Shown: piece after piece, positions 1 to 7,144 of the stretch
How positions within the stretch are numbered: the first letter of the stretch is position 1
Layout: each line of letters begins with the position of its first letter
Source of the DNA: an uncultured Senegalimassilia sp.
Lineage (GTDB): Bacteria; Actinomycetota; Coriobacteriia; Coriobacteriales; Eggerthellaceae
DNA: 22,288 nt
NCBI GenBank assembly: GCA_934661765.1
Contig: CAKUJT010000038.1
Span: 1-22,288, forward strand
Direction of reading: 5' to 3'
The notes under the pieces: model-generated
What the model saw: the letters and a program-made list of their open reading frames with translations, nothing else
Database searches by the model: none
Told to the model about the DNA's origin: nothing
Position numbers and translations under genes: made by a program

Positions 1-17
1 CGTTTAACGAGCGTATG

Positions 18-569
18 TTATTGCGCTTGGCACCAGGTCAGGAGCCCCTTGCAGCCAGCCAGCACGTCACGATAGGTGTCATCGAAGTTGCCGGTGAACC
101 AGGGATCGGCCACGTCGGCGGCGTTCGCGCCGGCTTGCGCGATCATGCGTGCTTCCTGCGCATCAGGCAAGACTTTCCCATCCTCGCCGACCAGCCCCGC
201 GCCGGGAGCGAAAGCAAGCAGACGCACGCATTTCGTCTCCGGGTCGCTTCCGAAGATGCGGCTCAGATGGCGCTCGTTCTCGTCATCCATGTACACGAAC
301 AGGTCCCACTCGTCGTACTCGTCGGCGCGGACCTTGCGAGCGCGATGCGGCAGCACCGGCACGCCCACCTGCTTGAGCTTGTCGACCGTGCCATGATGCG
401 GCGGATGCCCGATCTCGTCGTTGGTGGTGGCGGCCGAATCGATGAACAGGACGTCGGCAAGCCCCGCCTTGTTCACCAGGTCCTGCATCACGAACTGGGC
501 CATGGTCGACCTGCAGATGTTGCCGTGGCAGATGAAGAGGATGCGTGAGGTGGCTTGACGACGTGACAT
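18..569 (-). CDS. Low-molecular-weight protein tyrosine phosphatase
   Basis: A cytoplasmic phosphatase of the LMW-PTP/arsenate reductase-like fold that would hydrolyse phosphotyrosine (or a related phospho-ester) through a cysteinyl-phosphate intermediate. The 183-residue product has the signature loop CHGNICRS at residues 14-21 (C-x5-R, nucleophile Cys14, Arg20) and a DPW motif near residue 155 carrying the general acid Asp. It is slightly longer than the usual ~155 residues because of extra sequence between the YMDDEN region and DPW. The ATG is preceded by GGAG four bases upstream. The first ~20 codons and the upstream region lie inside a direct repeat present twice more in the window, so this 5' end was probably supplied, or exchanged, by the neighbouring mobile element. 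The reading frame is nevertheless intact. The family is confident; the physiological substrate is unknown. Confidence 0.93.
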   Translation of the reverse strand: MSRRQATSRILFICHGNICRSTMAQFVMQDLVNKAGLADVLFIDSAATTNDEIGHPPHHGTVDKLKQVGVPVLPHRARKVRADEYDEWDLFVYMDDENERHLSRIFGSDPETKCVRLLAFAPGAGLVGEDGKVLPDAQEARMIAQAGANAADVADPWFTGNFDDTYRDVLAGCKGLLTWCQAQ

Positions 570-687
570 GCGACTCCGATTCGATTGTGATTAGCAGTAG
601 CTGAATATGCTATTGCACGAATCAGGGAAGCGCAATAATGCATCCGATATTCGGCTAACTTCGCCACAGCTTAGGCATCGAACGGAG
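501..687. repeat. Attachment-site direct repeat, copy 1 (attL side)
   Basis: This segment contains the first ~23 codons of the phosphatase gene, including the P-loop, plus ~118 bp upstream. Positions 509-685 match 10601-10777 with about four mismatches and no gaps. Positions 501-687 match 12713-12898 with roughly eight mismatches and one single-base deletion. All copies are in the same orientation, and a tyrosine integrase gene lies about 270 bp inside this copy. That is the expected arrangement for an attL created by site-specific integration. The repeat is much longer than a typical 15-50 bp crossover core, so only part need be the core. Confidence 0.85.
607..635 (-). promoter_or_regulatory. 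Putative promoter of the phosphatase gene, inside the att repeat
   Basis: On the minus strand a weak TTGCGC -35 (630-635) is separated by 17 bases from a TAGCAT -10 (607-612), about 40 bases upstream of the phosphatase ATG. Because it lies within the repeat, every copy carries a version. The copy at 12713-12898 has lost one T exactly in the -10 and has a changed -35, so its version should be weaker. The match to consensus is modest. Confidence 0.35.
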
Positions 688-959
688 GGTTTTTGCCCTT
701 ATCAAAGGCGAAATGCCTTCTTGAAGCGAATCTCGCTCAAAGCGCTTCAGCAGATAACACCATCAAGCAAATGCAACCGATACTCACCCGATCCGTCTTC
801 GCGAATCCCGATTGATTCGAAGCCCGTACCCCTTCTCCGCAGCACTAATCTCAGCTTCCTTTACCTTGCATTTCGCTTGAAAATGGCTGGCGGAATGTGT
901 AAAAAATTTACAAATTGGCGATTTTCGGCTCATTTTTACACATGGTTTGACCTGGGGTT
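688..959. other. Gap between att repeat and integrase: no convincing gene
   Basis: This 272-base stretch is the left arm of the element. On the minus strand an open frame without a start codon (about 925 down to 784) reads plausibly protein-like, with a stretch reading KGYGLRINRD, then stops. A neighbouring frame continues for ~15 codons. This may be a decayed gene fragment, but no start, ribosome site or known motif supports it. The segment also holds the inverted repeat listed separately and a TGACCTGG motif at 948-955 that recurs beside the right-hand att copies. Confidence 0.5.
896..942. repeat. 10-bp perfect inverted repeat downstream of the integrase
   Basis: TGTGTAAAAA at 896-905 is the exact inverse of TTTTTACACA at 933-942, separated by 27 bases. 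A further TTACA lies in between. It sits 18 bases beyond the integrase stop codon and could be an integrase terminator, an arm-type integrase-binding site pair, or both. The AT-rich stem would be a weak intrinsic terminator. Confidence 0.5.
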
Positions 960-2138
960 TTACGATTTCAGCACTTCATTTTTAACATCTTTAAAGCCAA
1001 TATGCGTGTAAATGTTGTACGTAACGCTAATGTCCGAGTGCCCCATAAGGTACTTCAAACGCACGGGACTCATGCCATTCCTTGCCATTTTGCTGCAATA
1101 CGTATGCCGACACACATGCGGAGTTATCTTCGGAAGCGCATCTTTATAAAGGCGGTTGTACTTCTCAACAGCGTATTTCAGGTAATTCTCCCAATGCAGA
1201 GCCACCCTTGGCCTGCCGTTTTTATCAAACGAAAGAAAACCGCTCACGCCATCGATCTTAAAACTCTCGCATCCTCCCTTTCGCTTATCGAGCATTAGAC
1301 GGATACAGCTTTCAACCTGCTTGTTCATAGGGAGGTAACGCGTACCGCATTCAGTTTTCGGCGGTTCTAGGTAATACCGCATCTTCGAGGATCGCATCAG
1401 CTGCCGATCGATACGAATGCTCTTTTCCTTGAAATCTAAGTCTGCATCGGTCAAACCGCAGAACTCCGAAATGCGCAATCCGGTGTTGAACAGAATATAG
1501 AACTCCTCAAAATACCGAGAGTAATGCTTGTCCGACTCAACAAACTCAAGGAACCTTCGCTCCTGGTTCTTTGTCAGCCCAATTCTTGGAATCGAATCGT
1601 TGATCACAATAGTTGCTAGCTCAAACGAGAACGGATTTCTCCTAATCAGGTCATCATCCTCAGCAAGTTGAAATGCCGGACGCAGCACACCTCGAAAGCT
1701 GTGAATCGTGCTGTAGCCTTTGCCGCAATCCCTTTGCAAATGAATAATCCAGTGCTTCGCCTCCAAGGTTGTCACGTCCGTAATTCGTCTTGCGCCGAAA
1801 TCGTCTTGCGAAAGAAAATTCAACAGCGTTTTATACCCGGCTAGCGTTGTCGTCCGAACCGCTGTTTTCGTCTCAATATATTTTTCAGCAAGCTCAAGGA
1901 CGGTCATGTTCGATCCCGTAACGCGATCGAATAAATCCTTTTGAATCTGCTTCTCCATCTGACGCAAGCACATTCCTGGGCGTTTCCCCTCTGGCGTTTG
2001 GTCATGAATTGTCAATGTCCAAGAGTAGACAGTGCGATTCTTTCCCTTTGCATCTTTGTAGCGAAAGGAGTAGCGGCCATCAGAACGTTGTCCTTCACCA
2101 TAGTGAAGATTGCGACCTTTGGAATCTTTCCTACTCAT
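960..2138 (-). CDS. int: Tn916-family tyrosine integrase
   Basis: This site-specific recombinase would integrate and excise the element at the phosphatase gene. The 392-residue protein begins with the arm-DNA-binding domain typical of Tn916 Int (residues ~1-70; RKDSKGR near the start, then DGRY and TVYSW). A SAM-like core-binding domain follows at ~78-160, then the catalytic domain. Expected catalytic residues are present: Arg222 in TGLRISEF, Lys261 in PKTECGTR, His341 and Arg344 in HVCRHTYC, His367 in LMGHSDI, and Tyr377 in NIYTH. The length matches Tn916 Int (~405). The ATG has a good AAGGAGG upstream. The gene's 3' end points to the left att copy. No excisionase gene is evident next to it. 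The family is confident; that this integrase made all the att repeats is inference from position. Confidence 0.95.
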   Translation of the reverse strand: MSRKDSKGRNLHYGEGQRSDGRYSFRYKDAKGKNRTVYSWTLTIHDQTPEGKRPGMCLRQMEKQIQKDLFDRVTGSNMTVLELAEKYIETKTAVRTTTLAGYKTLLNFLSQDDFGARRITDVTTLEAKHWIIHLQRDCGKGYSTIHSFRGVLRPAFQLAEDDDLIRRNPFSFELATIVINDSIPRIGLTKNQERRFLEFVESDKHYSRYFEEFYILFNTGLRISEFCGLTDADLDFKEKSIRIDRQLMRSSKMRYYLEPPKTECGTRYLPMNKQVESCIRLMLDKRKGGCESFKIDGVSGFLSFDKNGRPRVALHWENYLKYAVEKYNRLYKDALPKITPHVCRHTYCSKMARNGMSPVRLKYLMGHSDISVTYNIYTHIGFKDVKNEVLKS

Positions 2139-2158
2139 GTGTTGGCCTCCTTCTTAAT

Positions 2159-2176
2159 GGAGTCCAAACACGACAA
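2159..2176. promoter_or_regulatory. 18-bp motif upstream of int, repeated inverted in the right arms
   Basis: The minus-strand reading TTGTCGTGTTTGGACTCC lies about 20 bases upstream of the integrase ATG. The same 18 bases occur on the plus strand at 10508-10525, and 17 of them at 12614-12630, each about 80-100 bp before an att repeat copy. The placement fits an arm-type integrase/excisionase binding site, or an operator that also controls int. Confidence 0.55.
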
Positions 2177-2511
2177 GGCCTATTGTAGTAAGACTCGTGG
2201 CATATGAACAAAATGCGGTTAATAATTCGCGAGGCAAAGCCAAATGGCTTTTGAAGAAATCAATGATGCTAGCTACAGCAAAATCCACCTGTTTTCACGG
2301 GCTGCAGCATTGCCACACCGTCCGTCATAAGCGCTCCGTTGCTGCTTCAAATGTCGGGATATAAAGCTTAAATCGCACGTTTTGAGGGCCAGAAAGCGCG
2401 TTTTGCTTCAGGACGAGTATTTACCCATCCACAAGTTTATCGAGGCTTATAGCTTCGTATAGTGCGTTATTTGATAAGCATATAGACGCAAGTCTTATGC
2501 CATGAAGACGA
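2177..2511. other. Gap upstream of integrase: no gene seen
   Basis: These 335 AT-rich bases contain no open frame with a plausible ribosome site on either strand. A short stem with AAAGCC/GGCTTT arms lies near 2236-2252. An ATAAGC/GCTTAT pair near 2446-2481 may serve as a weak terminator for the serine recombinase gene that ends at 2512. Confidence 0.4.
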
Positions 2512-3072
2512 CTAATCCCTAGTCGCTCCCTCTCGCTTGATTGCGTTGTACAGGGTTTGTTTCGTGCAGCCAACGGCAGAGCATATCTCGCCGATCGAGT
2601 AGTCCTTCGATTGCCACATCTTTATTGCCGTATCCATATCCTTGCGCGGTCTGCCGAGCTTCTTTCCCCTTCTCCTAGCTGCTTCAAGCCCGTCCTTCAC
2701 ACGACTGCGGCACATCTCAACCTCAAGCTCAGAGAAAGCAGCAACAATGGTAAGAAAGAATTTCCCCTGGGGAGTGTTGGCTTGAAACCCTTCTTTCAAA
2801 CTCGTCAGCCCAACGCCCATCTCTTCAAGCGTGTTCACAAGGGAGAGAACTTGCTGAGTCGAGCGACCCAACCGGTCAATTGAGACGCAAACAAGCTCGT
2901 CACCGCTTTTAAGCTCCTTTATCAACTTCTCCAATTCAGGCTTGCTTTTCGATGTGCCGCTCACGCGCTCAAGGTAGATGCGCTCGCACCCAGCATCCTT
3001 CAGCTGGTCTTCCTGGCGATCGAACTTCTGAGCTTCCTTATCGGTACTGATTCGCCCATACCCGTACTTCAT
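2512..3072 (-). CDS. Serine recombinase (resolvase/invertase family)
   Basis: A small serine site-specific recombinase that would catalyse resolution or inversion between short sites through a phosphoserine intermediate. The 186-residue length is typical of Tn3 resolvase/Pin invertases. The N-terminus reads MKYGYGRIS with nucleophile Ser9. The conserved block SIDRLGRST lies near residues 64-72, followed by the long helix of the dimer interface (FSELEVEM). The C-terminal ~45 residues from GRPRKD form a helix-turn-helix (YSIGEICSAVGCTKQTLYNAI). GGGGAGAAA precedes the ATG. It may resolve element multimers, invert a segment, or regulate its own promoter; no partner site pair is proven. A plasmid-maintenance role would fit the replication gene in the same module. 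Confidence 0.93.
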   Translation of the reverse strand: MKYGYGRISTDKEAQKFDRQEDQLKDAGCERIYLERVSGTSKSKPELEKLIKELKSGDELVCVSIDRLGRSTQQVLSLVNTLEEMGVGLTSLKEGFQANTPQGKFFLTIVAAFSELEVEMCRSRVKDGLEAARRRGKKLGRPRKDMDTAIKMWQSKDYSIGEICSAVGCTKQTLYNAIKREGATRD

Positions 3073-3088
3073 TTTCTCCCCTTTCTTT

Positions 3089-3170
3089 TTAGACTATTTT
3101 ATTAGACTTCGTCACCAGGGGAAATATCGAAGTAAAAGAAAGTCAAAATATCATTTGTTTTTTAGACTTC
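3089..3170 (-). promoter_or_regulatory. Three TTAGAC motifs upstream of the serine recombinase
   Basis: TTAGAC occurs at 3089-3094, TTAGACTTC at 3102-3110 and again at 3162-3170, all in one orientation within the 106-base gap before the recombinase start. Recombinases of this family usually bind several subsites next to their own gene, so this is a candidate res-like or autoregulatory site. The region is AT-rich and should also contain the promoter; a TTGACT lies on the minus strand in this gap. Confidence 0.4.
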
Positions 3171-3178
3171 ATATAGCA

Positions 3179-4168
3179 CTATCGTCTCATTGGGCGTTTT
3201 TCTCCAGGATGCCGATGCGCCCATTTCTTACACGCCTCTGAACAATATTTTCGCTTCATCCCCCTCTCGTCAAAAGCTATCAACGGCTTCCCGCATGCCT
3301 CGCATTTCATTGCTCTTCCTCCTTCAATCCCTCTTGCGAGCTGATACCAGAACGCCGAATAAACGGAGCGCGGGGCCAGCGTAAGGCGACCATCCTTCAT
3401 CGTTAGAACCATGTCCCACAGATTGATTCTGAACAGCGTCTCAAACGCCTTAGAAACCGCCTCCCTATATCCGGAAGGCGAATCCGAAAAATGGTCGTTA
3501 ACTATATCGAACATGAACCCCTTCCCAACTTCAGCAAGACCGAAAGCTAAGCCGTCCTGTTTTGACGCATGAAGCATCCCCTGCTTAAGATGCTTGGCAT
3601 ATGGACTGTCCGCGTAGCACGAGCCGAGGATGCATCTATAGCGCGTCTTGGTGAATGCAGCACGATTTCTCTCGCAATCTACAGCCAGAGGGTCAGCCAT
3701 CCCTGCAACGCTTCGCGCCACGTTGGTCAACCTCCCCATCTCTTTCAGCATTTCCCTATGGCCTGCCGCAGGCTCGGCAGCAAATATCTCCACCTCGCGC
3801 AAATCATCAACTTCGATGACCTCCTTTTTAAGAAGCTCGTTTAGCGCAATAGCGAATTGCATATGCGTTCTCAAATCTATATAACCAAGCGAGTTATAAA
3901 ACCTCCTTTCATAAAACTCTGTCGCTTCTTGCTCTGCATCCGCCTCAATGTCGCACTCAAGCTCTGGAGCCTCCAGCCCGACAAAGAAGGCATATTGCTC
4001 AGCGATCTCAAGGAATTCCCGATTCGTAGCGGCATTGATCAATCGCTCGACATCGGAATATCCCATCTGACGAATAACTTCTTCTAAGGAATAATCCTTC
4101 GGCGCGTTTCTTATTGCGTCCAAGTCATATCGCTCCCCTGGCTCAGCTGCGAAAAATCGAATCGACAA
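3179..4168 (-). CDS. Protein with C-terminal CGNR-like zinc finger, element-encoded
   Basis: Function unknown. The last ~45 residues form a four-cysteine zinc-finger-like segment, CEACGKPL-x~11-KYCSEACKKWAHR. This resembles the CGNR-type finger found at the C-terminus of some putative actinobacterial transcriptional regulators. The preceding ~280 residues are acidic and probably mostly helical (an FAIALNELL helix among others), without a domain I can name. I chose the TTG at 4168 because GAGAGGAG lies just upstream. An upstream in-frame TTG at 4183 would add five residues and has no ribosome site. It is divergent from the primase gene across ~270 bp, which is a usual place for an element's regulator, so a DNA-binding regulatory role is plausible but not shown. 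Confidence 0.75.
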   Translation of the reverse strand: MSIRFFAAEPGERYDLDAIRNAPKDYSLEEVIRQMGYSDVERLINAATNREFLEIAEQYAFFVGLEAPELECDIEADAEQEATEFYERRFYNSLGYIDLRTHMQFAIALNELLKKEVIEVDDLREVEIFAAEPAAGHREMLKEMGRLTNVARSVAGMADPLAVDCERNRAAFTKTRYRCILGSCYADSPYAKHLKQGMLHASKQDGLAFGLAEVGKGFMFDIVNDHFSDSPSGYREAVSKAFETLFRINLWDMVLTMKDGRLTLAPRSVYSAFWYQLARGIEGGRAMKCEACGKPLIAFDERGMKRKYCSEACKKWAHRHPGEKRPMRR

Positions 4169-4278
4169 CGCCTCTCCTCTCAAATTAATTATTTGTCCCG
4201 ATAATGTACCCGTTTACTGTTAATTGCGAAATATAACATGTAATCACGATGAATAAACGAGCAAGGAGGTGGACAACA

Positions 4279-4461
4279 ATTTCATCGATCTAATCGCTAT
4301 TCAATACCCGAAAAGAATCAAACGAAGCGGAATCTTCCTCTGAAAAAGACAGCCAACAGGATGGGATCAAATTGATTTCTCGAATAGCAAATATGGCAGA
4401 AACCCTGATGCGAATCGCTAGAAAAGTAAACATGTACGAAAGGAATGACAAGCATGGCTAA
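4279..4461 (+). pseudogene. Degenerate small ORF upstream of the primase gene
   Basis: A perfect ribosome site, AAGGAGGTG at 4263-4271, is followed not by ATG but by ATT at 4279, and the frame meets TAA at 4291. Beyond that stop the same frame stays open to TAA at 4459-4461. It encodes an acidic then amphipathic sequence that includes the segment RIANMAETLMRIARKVNMYE. Only a 22-codon ATG ORF (4393-4461) is formally intact, and it overlaps the primase start by eight bases, suggesting former translational coupling. In another frame GTG at 4269 gives 24 codons. This may be a broken leader or excisionase-like gene, or a rapidly evolving coupled peptide. The call is tentative. Confidence 0.35.
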
Positions 4462-6601
4462 TAATCAAAGAACCCAGTTTGAACTACCCGAAATCATCAT
4501 GGAAGGCGAGCGTAACAACACCATCTTCAAATATGGAATTAACCTGAAGCTAAACAGCAAAAGCAAAGATGAGATTGCCGCACTCCTCAAGAAGGCGAAC
4601 GCAGAACGCTGCAAACCGCCTATGAGCGACAACGAGGTTTCTCAAATCACCCGAAGCGTCCTTAGCATGAGGTCAGGCAAGCCCATGGGAACCGGTCGCA
4701 AGCAAAAGGAAAAACCAGTGAAAGTGGAGGAAAATCTACCCGCGCCCGAGCAAGCTGCGCAGCAACTTGAGTCGCTGTTCGCATCTGACGACTTCATTGT
4801 GTTCGTCACGAAGTTCACCAAAAAGGACGATGGGAAATGGGCGCCAACGGGAAAGCCCGAAACAAAACCCGCGTGCTCTGTCATCCGCGACCTTCATAAC
4901 GCCTCATCACTGGACGAGGTATTTCCAGACTACAACAAGGAAGCAGGTATCTTATTTCACGTTAACCCGATGAGCTTTGGTGGGCGTAAGAACAAGGACG
5001 TGAAAGCGTTCCGTAACGCTCTTGTCGAATACGATGACATTTCAAAGGATAAGCAGATTAACCGCATGCTCGACTCGGGGCTTCCTATCCAGACGATGAC
5101 CGACTCAGGAAATAAATCGATTCATACAATCGTTAAGATCGATGCAAAAAACGCCGCAGAATACAAAAAACGCGTGTCCATGCTGTACAGCTGCCTAGAG
5201 CAGAAGTACGGCAGCGCCTGCGACCAGGCAAACAAAAACCCATCCCGCTTAACCCGACTGGCTGGAGCCGAACGAAAAGGAAGCACCCAATCGCTTCTAT
5301 ACACCGAAGTAAACGCTAACGCGAGCATCGACAGCTTCCTTGATAGCGTAAAGGAAGCCGACCAAATAAAGCAGGTCAAACTTCGTCATGACGAAATAGC
5401 TGACATCCTCATTAACGACTATGGCGTTTGCTTCGTTGAGGGCATTCCAGCAATCAAGATTGATGGAAGATACGCGCTAGGGCAGGACAACATTTTTAGA
5501 ACGATAATCGGGATTCAAAAAGATGCCAGCACCTACACGAGAAACGAGGTGATGAGATATCTAACCTTAATAGCTCCGCAAAAGAAGCAGGCCGATGAGA
5601 AATACATCCGCTTCAAAAACGGCATTCTCAACATCGATACGCTTGAGCTAGTTGCGAACAGCGGAGAGCTGATGCTCCTGAACGAGATTCCGCACAATTG
5701 GAATCCAGGTGCTCATTCACAGCTAGTAGATGAGGCATTCGTCAGAATCTCCCAAAACGATGAGGCCGTTCTCGCCAACCTTTGGGAGATGTTCGGACTG
5801 GCTATGTATAGAGGCCACGAGGTTTCCCGAATGATTCTTCTTCAAGGCTCGGGAGCAAATGGAAAAAGCACCGTTCTCGAGATGCTGAAGTGTCTGCTTG
5901 GCATCGAAAATTATTTCTCTTTGCCAATCCATGCGCTAGGCGAGAAGTTTCAGCTTGTGCCAGCCATCGGAAAACTCGCTCTCATCGGGGACGATGTTTC
6001 GAATGATTACGTTGGCAACCAAGCATGCTCAGTGCTGAAGAAGTTCGTTACAGGCGAAGCTGTAAGCGACCAATACAAGGGTGGCGCGACTTTTGAGTTC
6101 GCCCCGTGCGCTACGCTCATATACTCCTGCAACGAGCTACCACGCTTCGCAGACGGGTCATATGGCTTCGAGAGACGTACGCATCCGATTCCGCTTTCTG
6201 CGAGATTCACGCCGAACGACAAGGGGTACGATCCGCACCTCAAGCAGAAACTGTGCGAAGAAGAATGTATCGAATACGCTATCGTGCAAGGCATAAACGC
6301 CCTGCGCAGATGTCGTAAAAGCCTTGGCTTGACCCCTAACAAGCAGTCAGACACCATGAGATTCAATATCGTTAGGGACAATGACCCTGTTCGAGCCTTC
6401 ATCTCGGATGTAAAGCCATCTTTTGGCAAATTTGAAGGCAAAACAAACAAGGGCGTATACGAGTCGTACGTAAGCTGGTGCGCTAAGAACTGCTGCGATT
6501 CGATGCCGATAAGCAGCTTCTCAAGAAAGCTATGCGCACATGAGGGGCTGCAAACTATCAGCTCGAATGGTTCGCGCATGTACGCGCGTAGAACGCAATA
6601 G
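4454..6601 (+). CDS. Primase / superfamily 3 helicase replication protein
   Basis: A replication initiator of the phage/plasmid D5-P4 type that would prime and unwind the excised element. In order, it has a PriCT-1-like region at residues ~18-75 ending in PPMSDNEVSQITRS. An archaeo-eukaryotic primase-like domain follows (~170-280), with the acidic VEYDD, SGNKSIHTIV and NPSRLTRL blocks. A D5_N region (FKNGILNIDTLE) follows, then an SF3 helicase with Walker A GSGANGKST at ~465-473, Walker B LALIGDDVS, and a sensor/motif C reading TLIYSCNELPRF then FERRT. A ~100-residue C-terminal segment may bind the origin. I prefer ATG 4454 over 4445 because AAAGGA lies about nine bases upstream of it. The 715-residue length is normal for such proteins. 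Confidence 0.9.
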   Translation: MANNQRTQFELPEIIMEGERNNTIFKYGINLKLNSKSKDEIAALLKKANAERCKPPMSDNEVSQITRSVLSMRSGKPMGTGRKQKEKPVKVEENLPAPEQAAQQLESLFASDDFIVFVTKFTKKDDGKWAPTGKPETKPACSVIRDLHNASSLDEVFPDYNKEAGILFHVNPMSFGGRKNKDVKAFRNALVEYDDISKDKQINRMLDSGLPIQTMTDSGNKSIHTIVKIDAKNAAEYKKRVSMLYSCLEQKYGSACDQANKNPSRLTRLAGAERKGSTQSLLYTEVNANASIDSFLDSVKEADQIKQVKLRHDEIADILINDYGVCFVEGIPAIKIDGRYALGQDNIFRTIIGIQKDASTYTRNEVMRYLTLIAPQKKQADEKYIRFKNGILNIDTLELVANSGELMLLNEIPHNWNPGAHSQLVDEAFVRISQNDEAVLANLWEMFGLAMYRGHEVSRMILLQGSGANGKSTVLEMLKCLLGIENYFSLPIHALGEKFQLVPAIGKLALIGDDVSNDYVGNQACSVLKKFVTGEAVSDQYKGGATFEFAPCATLIYSCNELPRFADGSYGFERRTHPIPLSARFTPNDKGYDPHLKQKLCEEECIEYAIVQGINALRRCRKSLGLTPNKQSDTMRFNIVRDNDPVRAFISDVKPSFGKFEGKTNKGVYESYVSWCAKNCCDSMPISSFSRKLCAHEGLQTISSNGSRMYARRTQ

Positions 6602-6658
6602 CATGGCGAAAAACGCCTGCATGATGCATCTGTTCTGCAGTTTTCCCAGGTAAAGTGG

Positions 6659-6786
6659 GTTTAGAACGTTTAGACCGCTTATATATTTATACAAGAACAA
6701 TAAGAAGGTAGATGTGTATATAAACACTCAGGATAAAAGCTGCCGATACACAAGACGCATCTATGCATGCTAAACGGTCTGAACGC
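6659..6786. other. Candidate replication origin of the element
   Basis: Just beyond the primase-helicase gene, GTTTAGA occurs twice nine bases apart (6659-6665, 6668-6674). Two degenerate copies lie on the opposite strand at 6769-6775 and 6778-6784, making an imperfect inverted repeat (about 14 of 17 bases). Between them is a strongly AT-rich stretch (around 6678-6728) that could melt. Iteron-like repeats plus an AT-rich segment beside a Rep gene is a common origin layout. No functional evidence. Confidence 0.35.
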
Positions 6787-6896
6787 AATTATTCCTCGAT
6801 GAACTGGGCAAACAGCAGAACACCTTGAAAGCACACTAAGCCCATGGAGGCATCCTTGACAGAATGACGGTCGAACCCCATGAGATACCAGCAAAA

Positions 6897-6935
6897 GACC
6901 CCCGAATCGATAAACATTGCGCAATTCGGGGGGTC
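6897..6935. terminator. Bidirectional intrinsic terminator
   Basis: GACCCCCGAAT (6897-6907) pairs with ATTCGGGGGGTC (6924-6935) with one bulged G and a 16-base loop. On the minus strand the stem is followed by TTTT, and on the plus strand by ATTT. It lies between the rightward primase gene and the leftward lipoprotein gene and probably terminates both. The remainder of 6787-7144 shows no gene with a ribosome site. Confidence 0.7.
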
Positions 6936-7030
6936 ATTTAAACTCTGAAGCAGGTTCGATATCTCCAACACGGCAAGATGCGGTTTAGCTCAGCACAGCA
7001 AACTACCCCTGCACCGCCCCTAGTCCAATC

Positions 7031-7144
7031 TTACGAAGCATAGAGGATATTGACCTTTGGGCCACTTTGAATATCCCCATCCCCGTTCCAAACATCATCC
7101 ACTTCCACGTACTTCGTTTCTCCCTGCATGGATGCACTTAGCCC
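7031..7144 (-). other. In-frame open extension beyond the lipoprotein stop codon
   Basis: After the lipoprotein TAG at 7145-7147 the same frame stays open for 37 codons to a TAA at 7031-7033. It includes an ATG and a protein-like stretch, KYVEVDDVWNGDGDI. It could be a remnant of a longer ancestral protein, a separate ~32-residue peptide without a ribosome site, or chance. An open run of this length is not rare. Confidence 0.25.

Noticed and set aside
607..1011. A 134-codon plus-strand open frame over the att repeat and the end of int.
   Set aside because: It spans the phosphatase upstream region and the integrase 3' end and has no ribosome site; the same opening appears at the other att copies only because the sequence is repeated.
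6007..6579. A 190-codon minus-strand open frame inside the primase-helicase gene.
   Set aside because: It lies wholly opposite the Walker A/B-containing coding sequence and has no independent support.
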